The notes below the pieces were generated by a model. It made no database searches. It was not told the origin of the DNA and saw only the letters and a list, made by a program, of their open reading frames with translations. The translations under genes were made by a program, and so were the position numbers. Of a stretch of 64,000 bases of DNA, positions 8,601 through 19,201 are shown piece after piece. Source of the DNA: Clostridia bacterium (lineage in GTDB: Bacteria; Bacillota; Clostridia; Oscillospirales; CAG-272); the NCBI GenBank assembly GCA_017621475.1, contig JAGATA010000010.1, positions 37,169 through 101,168 of the forward strand. The letters run 5' to 3'. Positions within the stretch are counted from its first letter, which is position 1. Each line of letters opens with the position of its first letter.

Positions 8601-8608
8601 CGTTATAT

Positions 8609-10505
<1,897 letters not shown>

Positions 10506-10527
10506 AATAATTTATCCTTCCTTAATT

Positions 10528-11670
10528 TTATGCTTTATATATTGTTTTACCGCCGCACACGGTATAAAGTACGTTGAATTTATCGTCAAGCACCGCAAAA
10601 TCTGCGCGCTTGCCCTCGCGAATACTTCCTGCTTCATCATCAATGCCAAGCACTTTTGCGGGGTTTATAGTCGCAAGGTCGCACGCCTGTGTTATGCTCA
10701 TTCCCGCGTGCTTCACCATATTTTCAAGAGCTTTGTTCATTCGGAGAACGCTTCCCGCAAGAGTACCGTCGGCAAGTCTTGCCTCTCCGTTTTTAACGAA
10801 TACCTTTTGACCGCCGAGCTCGCTTTCGCCGTCCGCAATTCCCTTTGCGCGCATAGCGTCCGTTATAAGTATCAGCTTGCTATGCGGCTTACATTTTGCA
10901 AGAAGCTTTATCGCGGGAACGCTTACGTGGATGGTGTCCGCAATAAGCTCGCAGGCAAGCTCGTCAAAGAGCATTGCACTTCCCACGGTGCCGATCTCCC
11001 TGTGGTGGAGGGCGGACTGCGCGTTGTATGTATGCGTTACGTTTTCAGCGCCTGCCGAAATAGCTTTTTCAATATCCGCGCATTTCGCGCCTGTGTGACC
11101 GATCGATGCAACTATTCCGTTTTGCGAAAGGTGGGAAATAAGTTTTTGCGCGCCTTCTTCTTCGGGTGCAAGCGTTACTATCTTTATAGCGCCGCCGCTT
11201 GCCGCGTTATATTCATCAAAAACGTCAGCATCGGGTTTTGCCACGTATTCAAGGGGCTGTGCGCCCTTGTGTGCCGCGGCAATAAACGGTCCTTCCAGGT
11301 GAATACCGATAATCCTTGCACCGTCGTGATCGCCCTCGCGGTATTCCTTTACCGCGCGCATAGCGGAAAGGATGTTTTCGCGGCTCTGCGTCATCGTTGT
11401 GGCAAGGAAAGCTGTCGTTCCCTCCGCCGCAACGGTGTTTGCGATGGTGGAAAGTGCTTCTTCGCTTGCGTCCATTGCATCGGCGCCGCCTGCGCCGTGG
11501 ATATGCTCATCGATAAAACCGGGAAGCACCACCGCGTTTTCGGGGATGTCAATTACCTTTGCGTCTCCTATCTCTGTGCCTATCTTTTCTATCTTTTCAT
11601 CAAAGAGTATACTTGTTTTTACAAGTCCCTTGCCTTCTACGTAGCAAAGGGCGTTTTTAAAGCACTTCAT
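10528..11670 (-). CDS. nagA: N-acetylglucosamine-6-phosphate deacetylase
   Basis: NagA removes acetate from GlcNAc-6-phosphate. The amidohydrolase motifs are in order: GFIDEHIHGAGG (metal ligands), IHLEGPFI, IGHTGA, HTYNAQSALHHRE and LITDAM. The ATG at 11670 follows the nagB stop by 2 bp with GAGG 7 nt upstream; a TTG overlapping the nagB stop is an alternative. At 380 residues it is a typical length. It feeds glucosamine-6-phosphate to NagB. Confidence 0.95.
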   Translation of the reverse strand: MKCFKNALCYVEGKGLVKTSILFDEKIEKIGTEIGDAKVIDIPENAVVLPGFIDEHIHGAGGADAMDASEEALSTIANTVAAEGTTAFLATTMTQSRENILSAMRAVKEYREGDHDGARIIGIHLEGPFIAAAHKGAQPLEYVAKPDADVFDEYNAASGGAIKIVTLAPEEEGAQKLISHLSQNGIVASIGHTGAKCADIEKAISAGAENVTHTYNAQSALHHREIGTVGSAMLFDELACELIADTIHVSVPAIKLLAKCKPHSKLILITDAMRAKGIADGESELGGQKVFVKNGEARLADGTLAGSVLRMNKALENMVKHAGMSITQACDLATINPAKVLGIDDEAGSIREGKRADFAVLDDKFNVLYTVCGGKTIYKA

Positions 11671-11672
11671 CT

Positions 11673-12404
11673 TCAAGCCTCAGCGATAAGCTTTGCAGCC
11701 GCTTCGTCGCAAATGAGTGTGCAATCGGGGTGGTTCTGAAGAATGCTTGCGGGAACTTCTTCCGTAACCTCACCCTTAACAAGACCGAAAACGGCTTTCG
11801 CTTTGTTTTCTCCGTTTGCAAGAACGATTATCTTCTTCGCATCCATAATATTTTTAAGACCCATTGTGAAAGCCTGACGCGGAACTTCGTCTATGCTCTT
11901 GAAGAGTCTGGAGTTATCTTTTATCGTGCTTTCCGTAAGGTCAACTATATGCGTTACGGAATCAAAGGACGTGCCGGGCTCGTTGAACGCGATGTGGCCG
12001 TTGGAGCCGATGCCGAGCACTTGAATATCCTGCACGTTATTTGCAAGAAAAGCGTTGTATCTTGCACATTCAGCCTCTGCATCCTCTGCCTTGCCGTTTT
12101 CTATGTGAGTATTGGCAAGGTCGATGTCTATGTGGTTGAAAAGATTTTCGCGCATAAAGTAAACGTAGCTCTGGTCGCTCGTTATATCAAGACCCTTATA
12201 TTCATCAAGGTTCACTGCGCGGATGCTTTTGTAGCTCGTACCGTTTTCCTTATGGTCGCGGATCATTTCCTTGTAAAGACCGATGGGCGTCGAGCCTGTT
12301 GCAAGACCGAGAACCGCGCTGGGGTTCGCCGTTACAACTTCTTTCATTATCTCGAAAGCTTTTGCGCTCATTTCATTGTAATCTTTTGTAATAACAACCT
12401 TCAT
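11673..12404 (-). CDS. nagB: Glucosamine-6-phosphate deaminase
   Basis: NagB isomerises and deaminates glucosamine-6-phosphate to fructose-6-phosphate and ammonia. The 243-residue protein carries LGLATGSTPIGLY near the N terminus, the central NLDEYKGL and the active-site GIGSNGHIAFNEPG. The ATG at 12404 is chosen because TGAGGT lies 5 nt upstream and it matches the usual start MKVVITKDY. It is first in the amino-sugar operon. Confidence 0.97.
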   Translation of the reverse strand: MKVVITKDYNEMSAKAFEIMKEVVTANPSAVLGLATGSTPIGLYKEMIRDHKENGTSYKSIRAVNLDEYKGLDITSDQSYVYFMRENLFNHIDIDLANTHIENGKAEDAEAECARYNAFLANNVQDIQVLGIGSNGHIAFNEPGTSFDSVTHIVDLTESTIKDNSRLFKSIDEVPRQAFTMGLKNIMDAKKIIVLANGENKAKAVFGLVKGEVTEEVPASILQNHPDCTLICDEAAAKLIAEA

Positions 12405-12473
12405 TTTTACCTCACAATTCACGCGCAAAAGGCGTTTCTTTCCCCTTTTCGCGTTTTCATCAATATTATTTTC

Positions 12474-12502
12474 AGTATATCACAAAAGCCGACTAAAAGC
12501 AA
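12474..12502 (-). promoter_or_regulatory. Promoter of the nag operon
   Basis: Minus strand TTGCTT, 17 nt, TATACT (-10 at 12474-12479, -35 at 12497-12502). It lies about 70 bp before nagB. Confidence 0.6.
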
Positions 12503-12530
12503 CACAAAAACTAAAGCATTTTGAATTTGC

Positions 12531-13517
12531 TCACCTCTTGCTGCCTGCGTGTATCTTGCGTCGCTCCCCGACAAAAACAAGCACAAAAAGTGCTCCAAAT
12601 AATATCACGTTATACACCCCGGAAACCTCCACCCATAAATATTCCGGTGCTAACCTACGGGAAAGCAGACCCGCGGCGCAAAGCGCGGCAAAAAGCACTG
12701 CCTTTTGCGCCGTTTTCCCTTTTTTACATTCCGGCACACCCAAAACGTCACTTGCACAGACAGCACTTGCAAAAAAGCCCGCAATGCATATCATCCACGC
12801 AAAAAGGAGGAGCAATATATTGCTCATTCCTCCTCTTGCGCAGATAAAAAGATACAGCGCACCCGCGCAAACAGAGCCCAAAGCACCGCAAAGCGTTGGG
12901 GATGGGTGCTTTCCACCATTCCTTGCAAAATCGCTCATACTCGCATCCTCGCTTGTAACAGCACGCAGATAAAGAGAAAATATTACCGTCGCCGAGCCAA
13001 GCGCATCAAAGGATAAAAGCACATCATCCGCAGAAAAAGAGAGAGAAACTTCCCCTCCCTTTCCCAAAAAGCAAAGAAGGATTATCGCAAAAACGGCAAA
13101 AGCGCTAAGCTCTGCAAAGCGCGCCGCGGGGGAAAACCTTCGGAATACGGAAAACGCCGCAAGAAAAACGCAGATCAAAAATACCAAAGCCGCGTTCGCG
13201 CCCTTATAGTACGCGCATATTTCAAGTGAAAAAGCGTACAGCGCACGCACCGCCGCAAAAGCAAGAAAAGCAAGATTCAAAAACCGCACCAAACCCGAAA
13301 ATTTTCCGAAAACAGCACCGTAAAAATCAAGCGAGGAAGAAAAATCACGGCAAATATGCCCTGCCACAATACAGATTGCAGCGGCAAGAGCGCAAGCAAG
13401 CAGAGTTGATGCAAGAGACGCCCTCGCATAAATAAAAAGCCCCGAAAAAACATATGCAAAAACAAGGAAGAATAATTGAAAAGAGGATATACGGTAATTT
13501 GTTTTTTCCATGATCAT
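12531..13517 (-). CDS. GerAB-like germinant receptor permease subunit
   Basis: A 328-residue polytopic membrane protein with about ten hydrophobic segments and a basic C terminus. GerAB subunits are APC-type permease-like proteins that bind germinant in the spore inner membrane. Sequence identity to classical GerAB is weak to the eye. The assignment rests on topology, length and its 4-bp ATGA overlap with the gerAA homologue. No GerAC lipoprotein gene follows; the next gene is nagB. Confidence 0.6.
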   Translation of the reverse strand: MIMEKTNYRISSFQLFFLVFAYVFSGLFIYARASLASTLLACALAAAICIVAGHICRDFSSSLDFYGAVFGKFSGLVRFLNLAFLAFAAVRALYAFSLEICAYYKGANAALVFLICVFLAAFSVFRRFSPAARFAELSAFAVFAIILLCFLGKGGEVSLSFSADDVLLSFDALGSATVIFSLYLRAVTSEDASMSDFARNGGKHPSPTLCGALGSVCAGALYLFICARGGMSNILLLLFAWMICIAGFFASAVCASDVLGVPECKKGKTAQKAVLFAALCAAGLLSRRLAPEYLWVEVSGVYNVILFGALFVLVFVGERRKIHAGSKR

Positions 13518-14953
13518 TTACCCTCCGTTCGCGTTAAGTTTCTTCCCGAAACACAGGAGGGCACTTTTTTCTGCCTCCATATCGGGGACATATAGAGGAA
13601 GTCGGAAAGCCCGTCCGTGCTTATGGGCGCAAACGGAGAAAAATACGGCACGCCGAAAGAACTTTTTCCGCATCCTACGAGCAACGTAGCCGTTAAAAAG
13701 GTGAAAAATCCGAATATTCCCGAGATTCCCGAAACAAGGAGTATTGCAAAGCGGTATATTCCGTTTGGGTTCATATACGGCGCACAAATAAAATTGCATA
13801 CGGCGGAAAAAGCCACTATTATAAGCACAAATGGGGAAATTATCCCTGCACTCACCGCACTCTCCCCAAGTATGAGCGAGCCGACAATTCCCACGGCGCT
13901 TCCCACCGCTTTCGGCATACGAAGCCCAACCTCACGCAGTATCTCGAAGATGATAAACGCCGTTACCACCTCCCAGAGAAGCGATACCGTCATTCCTTCT
14001 CTTGTACTCGCCATATAATCCGCCATCTCACGCGGAAGAAAATCCATATGATGCGTAACAAGCGCTGTAAAGAGCGCGGGCAGATACAGGGCAAAAAGCA
14101 CCGCGGCAAAGCGAAGCGAGCGAACAAATGTTGCAAAAAACGTGCTCTTTGCATAGTCCTCCGAAACCTGAAAGCCTTCCGTGAAAAGATACGGCACCGT
14201 CAGCACCACGGGGGAGCCATCCACTATAACGGCAATTCTGCCCTCCAATATCTTCCCTGCGACCTTATCGGGGCGTTCGGAGTTACCTACAGTCGGATAA
14301 AGCGCGTGCTTTCCATCGCTTATATACATTTCCACGCTGCCCGAGTCTATAAGCGCATCCGCGCGTATGGCGCAAAGGCGCTTTTTGAGAATACCAAGCG
14401 CTTTCTCGTTCACAAGCCCATCTATATACATAATTATAACATCCGTTTTGGTAAGAGAGCCGAGGGTCATCTTCTCGCTTTTAAGGCGTTCGCTTTTTAT
14501 TCTTCGGCGCAAAAGCACCTCGCTTTGCTGCGCGTTTTCGTTAAATCCCTCGTGCGGGCCGCGCACCACGTTTTCCGTTTCGGGCTCTGTATTCGTGCGC
14601 GCCGTTTCGTTCCTTGTGGCGCAGATATAGCCAAAAATATCGGACGGCATAGATGCAAAAGCAAGCAAGGAATTCCCCGAAAGAAGCGAATTTTTTGCCT
14701 CTTCCGCGCTTTTTGCCGCAGTAAAGCCGCTGCTCACCACAATACTTTCTATGGGGTTTGCGCCCTCGCCTTGAAGATAGGCTTCCGACACAGGGGAAAT
14801 AACAAAGCGGTTTATGGCGTCCCCCGCGCTGAGCCCCCTTATATAATATATCAAAAACTCATCGTTTCCGAAGCGAAGCGTGCGCAGAAAAAAATCCTCC
14901 ATACCCGAAAAGGCTTTTTGAAGGTCTTTTTTTAAAAGTTCAAAATTATTCAA
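13514..14953 (-). CDS. GerAA-type spore germination protein
   Basis: The large subunit of a spore germinant receptor. The N-terminal soluble domain has NEFLIYYIRGLSAGDAINR. The central GSLTKTDVIIMYIDGLVNEK and EGRIAVIVDGSPVVLTVPYL are characteristic of GerA proteins. Four or more membrane segments follow (YLPALFTALVTHH, GSAVGIVGSLILGESAV). No ATG is available near the N terminus; TTG at 14953 has GGAG about 9 nt upstream and TTG at 14959 is the alternative. About 479 residues, standard for the family. Confidence 0.9.
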   Translation of the reverse strand: MNNFELLKKDLQKAFSGMEDFFLRTLRFGNDEFLIYYIRGLSAGDAINRFVISPVSEAYLQGEGANPIESIVVSSGFTAAKSAEEAKNSLLSGNSLLAFASMPSDIFGYICATRNETARTNTEPETENVVRGPHEGFNENAQQSEVLLRRRIKSERLKSEKMTLGSLTKTDVIIMYIDGLVNEKALGILKKRLCAIRADALIDSGSVEMYISDGKHALYPTVGNSERPDKVAGKILEGRIAVIVDGSPVVLTVPYLFTEGFQVSEDYAKSTFFATFVRSLRFAAVLFALYLPALFTALVTHHMDFLPREMADYMASTREGMTVSLLWEVVTAFIIFEILREVGLRMPKAVGSAVGIVGSLILGESAVSAGIISPFVLIIVAFSAVCNFICAPYMNPNGIYRFAILLVSGISGIFGFFTFLTATLLVGCGKSSFGVPYFSPFAPISTDGLSDFLYMSPIWRQKKVPSCVSGRNLTRTEGK

Positions 14954-15045
14954 TATCAAAATCTCCGCGTTATACTAAAACATTTCGTTTTTAGTATTCT
15001 ACACAAAAAAAATTTTATACTTTGGATGTTTTTTTCAAAAAAGTA

Positions 15046-15074
15046 TTGATTTTTCGGACAAGGAGTGATATAAT
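15046..15074 (+). promoter_or_regulatory. Promoter of rplS
   Basis: TTGATT, 17 nt, TATAAT on the plus strand, 93 bp upstream of rplS. Confidence 0.7.
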
Positions 15075-15080
15075 TTCTCA

Positions 15081-15150
15081 TGTTGTATTATGAAATACGG
15101 CAACGAGGCGGTCCGCTGCATGCTCGCATGAACGTTTCGATATTATTATT
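15081..15150 (+). promoter_or_regulatory. Possible L19 leader RNA
   Basis: The 5' untranslated region of rplS contains small stems (TGTATTATGAAATACGG region, GCGGTCCGC, GCATGCTCGCATG). Many Bacillota rplS genes have an autoregulatory leader at this position. The assignment is from location and hairpin content only. Confidence 0.35.
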
Positions 15151-15167
15151 TTTAGGAGGAAGCCAAA

Positions 15168-15509
15168 ATGAATAAGATTCAGGCTTTTGTTAACGAGCAG
15201 TTGAAAACAGATATTCCCCAGTTTAACATTGGTGATACTGTTGAAGTTCAGAACAAGATCAAAGAAGGTTCCAGAGAACGTATCCAGCTTTTCAGCGGAC
15301 TTGTAATCGCTAAGAAAAACGGCGGCATTTCCGAAACATTCACAGTAAGAAAGATCGCTTACGGTGTTGGCGTTGAAAAGACATTCCCCCTTCACTCTCC
15401 CAACGTTGTAGCTGTTAAAGTTACACGCCGTGGTAAAGTTCGTCGCGCTAAACTCTACTATGTTCGTGACAAGATCGGTAAGGACGCTCAGGTTAAGGAA
15501 CTTATCTAA
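15168..15509 (+). CDS. rplS: 50S ribosomal protein L19
   Basis: A 113-residue protein of the large ribosomal subunit, at the interface with the small subunit. The conserved stretches are [47 protein letters not shown] and [10 protein letters not shown]. It starts after TTTAGGAGG. It is encoded alone here, with its own promoter and terminator and the ACA-rich codon bias of an abundant protein. The usual trmD/rimM neighbours are absent. Confidence 0.98.
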   Translation: MNKIQAFVNEQLKTDIPQFNIGDTVEVQNKIKEGSRERIQLFSGLVIAKKNGGISETFTVRKIAYGVGVEKTFPLHSPNVVAVKVTRRGKVRRAKLYYVRDKIGKDAQVKELI

Positions 15510-15525
15510 GCTACTTAAGCAAACT

Positions 15526-15553
15526 AAAAATCCCGCTTTCGCGGGATTTTTTG
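15526..15553 (+). terminator. Terminator of rplS
   Basis: AAAATCCCGC / GCGGGATTTT hairpin followed by T-rich sequence. Confidence 0.9.
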
Positions 15554-15560
15554 TTTTTAA

Positions 15561-16035
15561 AGGAGTTAAAACACGTTGTGTTTTAACGAAATTATTTATT
15601 GTATTCAACTTTTTCTTGTTTAAAGAAAAAGTTGCAAAAAGATAAAAAACCTTACAGGTTTATCGAAAGGCTGAATGGTTAGTTGTCGGCTACCGTACCT
15701 TTTTCACTCGCAAGCTCGCAAAAAACGCACGGAATCCCGCCGAGGTCATTTGCTCTGCCACTTTAAACTAAGCGCGTGATGAAAAATCGAAAATTTTAAT
15801 ATAAGTCCTCTCGCGTTTTCAGCCTAAACTTTGAAATCGGCACCCTTCGACGTGGTTCCGAGTAGTTTTTGCGAGCCTGCGAGTGAAAACTGCGCGGGGA
15901 GTCGAAATTGCCACAACTTCAAATCAGAACAAGCCGATAAATCTGCAGGATTTTTGCTTCTTTTTGTCACTTTTTCTTTCAAAAAGAAAAAGTGAGTTAA
16001 ATAATTTGTTAAAACGATAAATCGTTTTAACTCCT
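15561..16035 (+). repeat. Palindrome-ended MITE-like element, copy A
   Basis: About 470 bp, filling the spacer between rplS and a PHP gene. Inverted ends of about 100 bp (15565-15665 and 15935-16031) each hold an outer palindrome (GTTAAAACAC..GTGTTTTAAC; GTTAAAACGA..TCGTTTTAAC) and an inner hairpin (CAACTTTTTC.. and CACTTTTTC..). The core contains the motif CACCCTTCGACGTGGTT shared with copies B and C and a hairpin at 15862-15893. No transposase and no gene is inside. Confidence 0.75.
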
Positions 16036-16081
16036 CTTTTTTCTTTAAAAGAAAATTGAAAGAAAAAAATTTCGGGTTTTA

Positions 16082-17440
16082 TCAAAACCCGAAATATTTC
16101 TTTCTTAAATTCGGAACTCTGCGTGAAATGCGCGAAAGCTCCTTCGCCGCATAATCTGCCCCGAGGGCATATTCGCGCATAAGCTCTCCCTCCCGCGCAC
16201 AGAGGCGGTCGTGCAAGGGGAAGAAGTTTTCCATAAGGAAGCAAGCGTATTTTATAAGGCGGAAATGACCGACGTAGCGTTTTTCCGTGCAAGTTCCGTC
16301 CACCGCGACGGAATCACCGTCCTTGACAGCACCCACGAGCGCATCGCGGGTGTTTTCTTTTGCAAAAACGATAGTGTTTGCAACAAGCCTTTTTGCGTTC
16401 GCCTCCATAGATCCGTGCGTGTCCGTCGTACCGACAACGGGAAAATCTATCCCGCGTGCACGCATCTCATAATAGAGCGCAGTCTGAAAACCATTCTGGC
16501 GGTAGTAGCTCTCCCCGCCGAGCACCTCAAAAGCATCAAATGGATGCACGGTGAGCATATACTCCGTAAAGTTTTCGGGGACCTGATAAACATCGCTTAT
16601 CCAGTACGGATGGCAAAATATGCCCAGCCCCCCTGCCTCGCGTATGCGCTCGAACGTCCACACGCAAGAACCGAAATCGCGCTTTTCCACGTCCTCGGGA
16701 ATATCGTATTTCTCCGCCGCCGCAAGGCACGCCGCGTGGTATTCCTCCTCCGTTAAAATATTGGGAACGTTTTCCGTCCCGGGCATAGCGCGGCGCGAAA
16801 GATCTGTTCCGTCCGCGTTTTGGGGAGATTTTTCATAGAGTGCGTTCACGCTGAAGCTGCCGCCGAAATTGACGATATGCACGTCCGTATCGGGAAGCTG
16901 TACCTCCTCCCCGGGGTATATCTTCATATCAAGAGGAATATCTTTAAATTCTTCTATAAGCATAAGAGAGGGATAATAGCGCCTGTGGTCCGTTATCGCC
17001 ATAAAGTCATAGCCATATCCTCTGTAATTTGCCGCAACGATGTCGGGCGCTTCTATACCGTCGGAAAAACAGGTGTGCATATGCATATCTCCGAAATATG
17101 CGTATTTTCCGTAAAGGTCGCTCTCCACGGCATAGAGTGCAAGCTTTACTATAAGCTTTTTGTCCGAGCCGAGCAAGCGAACGGAATATTCGCCCTCCTC
17201 GGGAAATTCAAAATTTACGCAAAGCTCGCCGTTTTTGTTCGGCATCGTGTAAAAATCGAACACGTTTTTTCTTTCTCTGTAGTTGTAAAACGCGCCGTGG
17301 CTCATCGGCATAATGCGGATGTGATACGTTTCCTCTTTAAATTGAACATGCGCGCCAAGCGGCTTGATGGTAAATCCCATCTCTTTTCCCACAGGAAAAA
17401 CCTTGGGGTATATGTCGTAATCCATAAGCTCTATCTTCAA
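16082..17440 (-). CDS. PHP-domain phosphoesterase-like protein
   Basis: A 452-residue protein of the polymerase-and-histidinol-phosphatase superfamily. The metal motifs are GDMHMHTCFSDG and MAITDHRRYYP in the middle of the chain, GIFCHPYW further on, and GTTDTHG. The first 110 residues form a separate beta-rich domain of unknown role. TTG at 17440 is chosen because GGAGG lies 6-7 nt upstream; the first ATG, five codons in, is too far from it. The substrate is unknown. It is encoded alone. Confidence 0.8.
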   Translation of the reverse strand: MKIELMDYDIYPKVFPVGKEMGFTIKPLGAHVQFKEETYHIRIMPMSHGAFYNYRERKNVFDFYTMPNKNGELCVNFEFPEEGEYSVRLLGSDKKLIVKLALYAVESDLYGKYAYFGDMHMHTCFSDGIEAPDIVAANYRGYGYDFMAITDHRRYYPSLMLIEEFKDIPLDMKIYPGEEVQLPDTDVHIVNFGGSFSVNALYEKSPQNADGTDLSRRAMPGTENVPNILTEEEYHAACLAAAEKYDIPEDVEKRDFGSCVWTFERIREAGGLGIFCHPYWISDVYQVPENFTEYMLTVHPFDAFEVLGGESYYRQNGFQTALYYEMRARGIDFPVVGTTDTHGSMEANAKRLVANTIVFAKENTRDALVGAVKDGDSVAVDGTCTEKRYVGHFRLIKYACFLMENFFPLHDRLCAREGELMREYALGADYAAKELSRISRRVPNLRKKYFGF

Positions 17441-17608
17441 AATATGCCTCCCGAAAATGAGATCGGACAGTCGGGGACGCCTGTCCCTACGATTTTTCTG
17501 TTTTTATCCTGCCGTCAAATTCATTATACTACAAAAAATACGGAGAAACAATATCTGAGCGGTTTTTGTACGGCAAAAATAAACGGAAAATATTATCCTC
17601 CCGATTTA

Positions 17609-17971
17609 TTACAAAGAACCGACAAAACCAAATATTATCTTCGCAATATAGATCAAGATATGAAAATATCCCGTTCCGCAGCCAATGCCAGTAAATAACC
17701 TGCGAATGTTCGTTGATTTTAAAACTTTTTCGTACTGCAAAAACCAATCTATAAACATAACCGCCATTAAAACAACGGAAATCTCCAACGGAATAATTAA
17801 AAAAAACGAAAGAGCAAGACCGACAATATACCCGACAACGATACCCGTACATCTGGCGCAAATCGGAAATTGATATTTGCCAAAGAAAAAGCTCCTTTTC
17901 GGTAATTGATGGCACCCGCTCATTTTTCCGACAGACATCAAAAAGCTATGGAATCTATCTTTAGAAAGCAT
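17609..17971 (-). CDS. DUF2085 family membrane protein
   Basis: A 120-residue membrane protein with the DUF2085 signature: [30 protein letters not shown] with its conserved Cys, His and Arg residues is visible at about residues 19-48, followed by two or three hydrophobic segments. No function is established for the family. It is coupled to the upstream zinc-ribbon gene by a 1-bp TAATG overlap, suggesting the two act together. Confidence 0.8.
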   Translation of the reverse strand: MLSKDRFHSFLMSVGKMSGCHQLPKRSFFFGKYQFPICARCTGIVVGYIVGLALSFFLIIPLEISVVLMAVMFIDWFLQYEKVLKSTNIRRLFTGIGCGTGYFHILIYIAKIIFGFVGSL

Positions 17972-18669
17972 TATTTGTCATCGTTTGAACGGCGCGCTTC
18001 TCTCTCCGCAGCTCCAAGGACCTTGTAGTCTATTCCGTCATCATCGTCGCTGTCATCATCGTCATAATAATCATCGTCATCATCTCCATCATATTTTCCT
18101 TTTACCGAAGCCAACATAATAGCACCGATAACGCAAAATAAAATGCCGAAAATCAACCCCAATGTGAAAAACAAGTTTAGATCGGATGAAACAGCTTTCA
18201 TAAATATACCCAATATTATTTCTATGATACCGAAAACCAAAAAGAGTTTTCCAATTTTTTTCTTTTGCATCATTGAAGTATATTCTTCTCTTGCAAGGTC
18301 ATCTTCATTTCTGAATTTATGACCGCAATCCGAACATACCCAATAAAGCTTATTGCTTTTAAACGTAGTCGTTTGTTGCTTGTTTCCGCAATTTCCGCAA
18401 AGCAAACCGAAAGGACCAAACACAAGGTATCCCAAACAACCTTTTACGCCCGAATATCCGCCGCCCCTCGTTATCGTTTTATCATCGTTTTCCGAAATCG
18501 CCTGTAAGTGTGAACCTCCGCACATAGGACATACTATTTTTTCGGATCTTTTCTCGGCAATATTCTCCTCCGCACGGACAACAGCAGGCTCTTGTTTTGT
18601 TTCTCTGCCGCATTCAGGACAAAATTTATCACCGTCTTTTAATTCTTTTCCGCAATTACTGCAATACAT
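17971..18669 (-). CDS. Double zinc-ribbon membrane protein with acidic tail
   Basis: A 232-residue protein. It starts with a zinc ribbon ([15 protein letters not shown]) and has further CxxC pairs (CPMCGG, CGNCGN, CSDCG). Two hydrophobic segments lie at about residues 140-190, and then a very acidic tail rich in Asp and Tyr. The role is unknown. The ATG at 18669 sits 8 nt after AGG; the upstream GTG overlaps that ribosome site. It is divergent from a small HTH gene across a palindrome-rich spacer. Confidence 0.75.
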   Translation of the reverse strand: MYCSNCGKELKDGDKFCPECGRETKQEPAVVRAEENIAEKRSEKIVCPMCGGSHLQAISENDDKTITRGGGYSGVKGCLGYLVFGPFGLLCGNCGNKQQTTTFKSNKLYWVCSDCGHKFRNEDDLAREEYTSMMQKKKIGKLFLVFGIIEIILGIFMKAVSSDLNLFFTLGLIFGILFCVIGAIMLASVKGKYDGDDDDDYYDDDDSDDDDGIDYKVLGAAEREARRSNDDK

Positions 18670-18719
18670 AAGTTTCACCTCGATAGTGTCAAAATAAGCA
18701 AAAATCTTTCATTTTGGAT

Positions 18720-18805
18720 GATATAGGCTATTTATAGACTATATAGTACCATATATAGCCCGTTTTGTCAAGGTGAAAAGTCTATAATTAGTCCATAAAT
18801 ATTTA
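18720..18805. promoter_or_regulatory. Palindrome-rich divergent control region
   Basis: Between the zinc-ribbon gene and the XRE gene are GGCTAT..ATAGCC arms (about 18726-18760), CTATATAG, and repeated TATAGACTA/AGTCTATA half-sites. These may be operators for the adjacent HTH protein, as inference. Confidence 0.35.
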
Positions 18806-18828
18806 TGTTATAAGAAAGGGCGTATTTT

Positions 18829-19071
18829 ATGGATACCTACACCGCGGTAAAAAACAGACTTTTAGTTCTTTGTGAAGAAAAACAAATCTCTATTCACAAG
18901 CTTGCAATCGAATCGGCGGTTGCTCCGTCCACCATTAAAAACATTTTGTACGGAAAAAGCAAAAATCCCGGGATCGTTACGATAAAAATGCTTTGTGACG
19001 GTCTTCAAATTTCTTTGCTTGAATTTTTTAACACCGAAGAGTTTTTGAAATTGGAACAAGAAATAAAATAA
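18829..19071 (+). CDS. Small XRE-family HTH regulator
   Basis: An 80-residue Cro/C1-type DNA-binding protein, with the helix-turn-helix at about residues 20-45 (ISIHKLAIESAVAPSTIKNI) and almost no other domain. It has the form of a small autoregulator. It is divergent from the zinc-ribbon/DUF2085 pair, whose shared spacer has inverted repeats, so control of that pair is likely but unproven. A strong hairpin terminator follows. Confidence 0.85.
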   Translation: MDTYTAVKNRLLVLCEEKQISIHKLAIESAVAPSTIKNILYGKSKNPGIVTIKMLCDGLQISLLEFFNTEEFLKLEQEIK

Positions 19072-19077
19072 TAAATC

Positions 19078-19106
19078 AAGAAGCGACTCTTTATGAGTCG
19101 CTTCTT
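19078..19106 (+). terminator. Terminator of the XRE gene
   Basis: AGAAGCGACTC / GAGTCGCTTCT, 11-bp stem with a 5-nt loop. Confidence 0.85.
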
Positions 19107-19126
19107 CGTCTTATTTGATTTCAACT

Positions 19127-19201
19127 AAAAAGTGCTATAAATCGCACTCAACCTCATCCGTCAGCCTACGGCTGCCACCTTCCCCAAAGGGGAAGGCTTT
19201 C
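19127..19201 (+). repeat. Dispersed 75-bp palindromic repeat, copy 2
   Basis: Differs from 8424-8498 at only a handful of positions. Its right end runs into the stop codon (19201-19203) of the adjacent HTH gene. Confidence 0.75.

Larger units (their letters stand above)
8207..8608. other. Intergenic spacer with dispersed repeat
   Basis: About 400 bp without a credible gene. It holds AT-rich sequence, one copy of a dispersed 75-bp repeat at 8424-8498 and a terminator at 8575-8600. Confidence 0.7.
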
